Origin: Sorangium cellulosum
GTDB taxonomy: Bacteria > Myxococcota_A > Polyangia > Polyangiales > Polyangiaceae
Length of the DNA stretch: 64,000 nucleotides
Direction of reading: 5' to 3'
Assembly (NCBI RefSeq): GCF_004135735.1
Contig: NZ_CP012670.1
Coordinates: 1,550,001 to 1,614,000, forward strand
Part shown: in pieces, positions 61,833 to 64,000 of the stretch
How positions within the stretch are numbered: position 1 is the first letter of the stretch
Layout of the letters: each line of letters opens with the position of its first letter
Position numbers and translations under genes: made by a program
Notes under the pieces: model-generated
The model's input: the letters and a program-made list of their open reading frames with translations, nothing else
The model's database searches: none
Told to the model about the DNA's origin: nothing

Positions 61833-64000
61833 CTACTCGGCCGGGCCGAGGAGGTTCGACGCGTCGAGGTCGAGCTGGAAGATGCCGAACCGCCGCGCGG
61901 GCACGAGGACCTCGCCCCGGTCGATCAGGAAGTCGCCGTCCCACGACCAGAAGAAGGCCTGCGACACGGGCCGCCGCGGGTCTTCGATGTCGACCATCAG
62001 CGTGCCGGCTTGCGACCTGAAGAACGCCCGCCGCGCGGCGGTGATGGGCCGCAGCGACATCACGTGGTCGATGGGCGTCTCCGAGAGCACGTCGAACCCG
62101 TTCGGGGTGCGCACGTACTCCGGCTGGAGGATCGCGAGCTTGCGGCCGGAGCCCAGGCTGCCGGGCCATCCAGCGTACGCCCAGACGGGGCCGTGCGTGA
62201 GGAGCGTCCTCCGGTGCTCGTCGACGGCGATGTTGCCGACGCTCTTGTCCGGGAACCGGTGGACGTTGTTCAGGTGCGCGGCCCCGTTGTGGAGCGTGAT
62301 CCTCGCGAGCGCGGTCTCCATGAACTGGCTCCCCCACACCCGGTCGCGCGTGATGAGCTTCGCGCCCTTCACGTCGATGACCTCGCCGGGCACGTTGATC
62401 GCGGGGCCGACGGCGGGCGCCGCCGGACGGGAGAGGTCGATGTGCCGGAGGAAATAGCGCGCATGGGGGCGCGGGTCGTCCGGCACCGTCGTCGGCTGCT
62501 TGACCGTGACGTACAGGTCGCCGTGCTGCGCCAGCGCGCTCACGCCCTCCTCGCCCGCCGGGGGCGTGATCGCGGGCGAGAGGCGGGGGTGATCGGGATC
62601 CGAGAGATCGATGACGTGGATCGCCAGCTCCTCCTCCGCGCGGCTGCCCTGCTGGTCACGACAGAACGTGGAGAGCTGGCCCTCGATCGCGGCCTCGTCG
62701 ACGACGGGCGTGCAGACCACCTCGGCGCCGGGGCGCTTCACGCACTCGGCGAAGCCGCCGACGCAGTACTCCGGGCCGCCGTCGAGGGTCCTGCAGGAGC
62801 GACGCCCGACGATCTGCGTGCAATCGCCCGAGGTGGGGCAGGCGGGATGACGCGAGACGTACGTTTCGCACTGGGTCATCGGGCCGTGGTTGTCCCATGT
62901 CTCGCGGCGCCGCACGGCGGCGAGCGACCGGTTCGTGACATGGTACGACGGCATCTCGTAGCCGTCGCCCTGGGAGGCGAGCTCCGTCGTGACGAGCTGC
63001 CCCGCCGGCCGCGGGCGCGTCGGATCGGAGAGATCGAACACGCGGACCGTGGTCTCGAACACGGGCCAGCCCACGGCCCGTGTGGCCACGACGGCGAGCA
63101 GGTCGCCCACCTGGAAGTAGGACGCGTCCGGCGCCACCTCGAAGCTCGCCACCGGCGTCGCGATATCGGCGATGTCGGTCGCGGCGATCACCTCCGCCAT
63201 GGCCGTCCTGTCCTGCTTCGGCACCCAGGCGTCCTCCTCGGGGCCCCGGATGCGCACGCGGTGATCGCCGTACGCGAAGACCTTGACGTAATCCGGCGCG
63301 AGGTAGAGCCGGCCGAGCCGCGCCGGGCTGTCGAGATCGGTCCGATCGTAGAGGCTCAGCTCCATGTCGGACAGGTTCGCGGCGACGGTCGGGCCGGCGG
63401 GGAACGCGCGGCGCACGGGCGACCCGTGGGGCATCACGCCGCGGCGGGTCACGGTCGTGCTCGAGAAGGTGAAGATCTGCACGGCCGACACCCAGGCCCG
63501 CCGTCCATTCTGCTGGCTCCATCCGGAGAACGGCAGCAGCACGAGCCCCGTCTCGGTCTCACCGCCCGGCGCCGTCACGCTCACCGCGTCGTCGAGCACG
63601 GTGAACGCCCGGTGATCCCAGCTGGCCTCCGACCAGTTCCAGTCGCCGTCGGCCCCGGCCACCTCGCGGCGCGTGATCAGCGGGCTCGGGTTGGTCAGGT
63701 CGGTGATGTCGTACAGGCTGACCGCGAGCTTGCGCCCGTTCTCGTCGTTCATGCCGATCCCGATCAGGCGGGTCGCACCCAGCACCGGCCGGAAGAAGTC
63801 GTTCCAGCCGGAGACGATGAACTCGCTCTTCTCCTCGACGTGCCCGTCCGGATCGATCGAGAACGCGTGGAACGGATCGGTGCGCTCGTAGGTGACCGCG
63901 AACGCTCGGTCGTCGAGGAAGACGGCGCCGAAGAGCGACTGGCCGACGCCGAAGTCGTCCTGGTCGATGGGCGTGAGGCGGTGGCGATCGGAGGCGTCCC
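61833..64000 (-). CDS. secreted beta-propeller domain protein (PF09826-like), N-terminus off the window
   Basis: The frame is open to the right edge of the window, so the start is missing; about 722 residues are visible. It is built of propeller-type blocks: LFGAVFLDDRAFAVTYERTD and PFHAFSIDPDGHVEEK, then RLIGIGMNDENGRKLAVSLYD, ITDLTNPSP, and repeated VIDLSDPDHPRL-type strands. This is the secreted beta-propeller family (PF09826 style) distantly related to WD40. A Cys-rich insertion (CETYVSRHPACPTSGDC ... CTQIVGRRSCR) in the middle suggests an extra disulfide domain and an exported location. No enzymatic motif is seen. Confidence 0.8.
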   Translation of the reverse strand, partial: DASDRHRLTPIDQDDFGVGQSLFGAVFLDDRAFAVTYERTDPFHAFSIDPDGHVEEKSEFIVSGWNDFFRPVLGATRLIGIGMNDENGRKLAVSLYDITDLTNPSPLITRREVAGADGDWNWSEASWDHRAFTVLDDAVSVTAPGGETETGLVLLPFSGWSQQNGRRAWVSAVQIFTFSSTTVTRRGVMPHGSPVRRAFPAGPTVAANLSDMELSLYDRTDLDSPARLGRLYLAPDYVKVFAYGDHRVRIRGPEEDAWVPKQDRTAMAEVIAATDIADIATPVASFEVAPDASYFQVGDLLAVVATRAVGWPVFETTVRVFDLSDPTRPRPAGQLVTTELASQGDGYEMPSYHVTNRSLAAVRRRETWDNHGPMTQCETYVSRHPACPTSGDCTQIVGRRSCRTLDGGPEYCVGGFAECVKRPGAEVVCTPVVDEAAIEGQLSTFCRDQQGSRAEEELAIHVIDLSDPDHPRLSPAITPPAGEEGVSALAQHGDLYVTVKQPTTVPDDPRPHARYFLRHIDLSRPAAPAVGPAINVPGEVIDVKGAKLITRDRVWGSQFMETALARITLHNGAAHLNNVHRFPDKSVGNIAVDEHRRTLLTHGPVWAYAGWPGSLGSGRKLAILQPEYVRTPNGFDVLSETPIDHVMSLRPITAARRAFFRSQAGTLMVDIEDPRRPVSQAFFWSWDGDFLIDRGEVLVPARRFGIFQLDLDASNLLGPAE

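Overview
The window looks like chromosomal DNA of a large-genome, very GC-rich bacterium, most likely a myxobacterium of the Polyangiales (Sorangium type). This rests on GC-saturated codon third positions, three eukaryotic-type Ser/Thr protein kinases, several two-component proteins, many lipoproteins with long low-complexity linkers, a bacterial serpin, and a mostly non-operonic gene order with long empty intergenic stretches. The assignment is inferred from gene content; there is no rRNA or marker phylogeny here.

Layout. 1-7.8 kb (mostly minus strand): a truncated response regulator, two overlapping genes for extracytoplasmic solute-binding-like proteins, FAD-dependent glycerol-3-phosphate dehydrogenase, an ABC exporter, and a plus-strand response regulator. 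7.9-14.2 kb: multicopper oxidase, secreted trypsin-like protease, M13 metallopeptidase lipoprotein, and an isolated T6SS sheath gene (tssC). 14.7-17.8 kb: a three-gene operon ending in a P1B-like ATPase whose membrane metal motif and HMA-like domains lack the usual cysteines. 17.8-18.9 kb: copies of a dispersed inverted repeat around a cytochrome c-like lipoprotein. 19.4-25.7 kb: a kinase-like protein with a broken catalytic loop, a prephenate dehydrogenase/chorismate mutase fusion, a hybrid histidine kinase, and a lipoprotein made of 14 perfect six-residue repeats. 25.8-33.1 kb: a helical-repeat/STAS protein, a propeller-like lipoprotein, gluconokinase, a serpin, and an isoprenylcysteine-methyltransferase-like membrane protein. 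33.1-38.5 kb: a decayed MocR-type pseudogene beside tRNA-Arg(CCG), an L,D-transpeptidase, an EF-G paralogue and a small membrane protein.

38.6-43.6 kb holds a Ser/Thr kinase, a GH113-like glycosidase and a sensor kinase. 43.6-50.2 kb resembles a surface-polysaccharide locus: an overlapping trio (kinase-fold protein, nucleotidyltransferase, TIM-barrel isomerase-like protein) divergent from two GT4 glycosyltransferases, with a deacetylase-like gene beyond a striking 151-bp palindromic element. 50.4-54.7 kb is the most interesting part: two overlapping genes, one fusing a SIR2 domain with intact catalytic motifs to an AAA-type ATPase, the other an AAA-like ATPase with a membrane segment and a long coiled coil. 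The architecture is that of NAD-consuming STAND-type immune systems. The first start codon sits just behind a perfect hairpin that covers its Shine-Dalgarno sequence. 55-64 kb: a small protein, glycogen debranching enzyme GlgX, an Eis-like acetyltransferase co-transcribed with a Ser/Thr kinase, a Rieske protein with a long helical extension, and a truncated secreted beta-propeller protein.

Many 3' ends carry clear hairpins (after the MCO, tyrA, hybrid kinase, ldt/fusA2 and glgX/eis genes). No CRISPR array, IS element, prophage or rRNA was seen; one tRNA was found.
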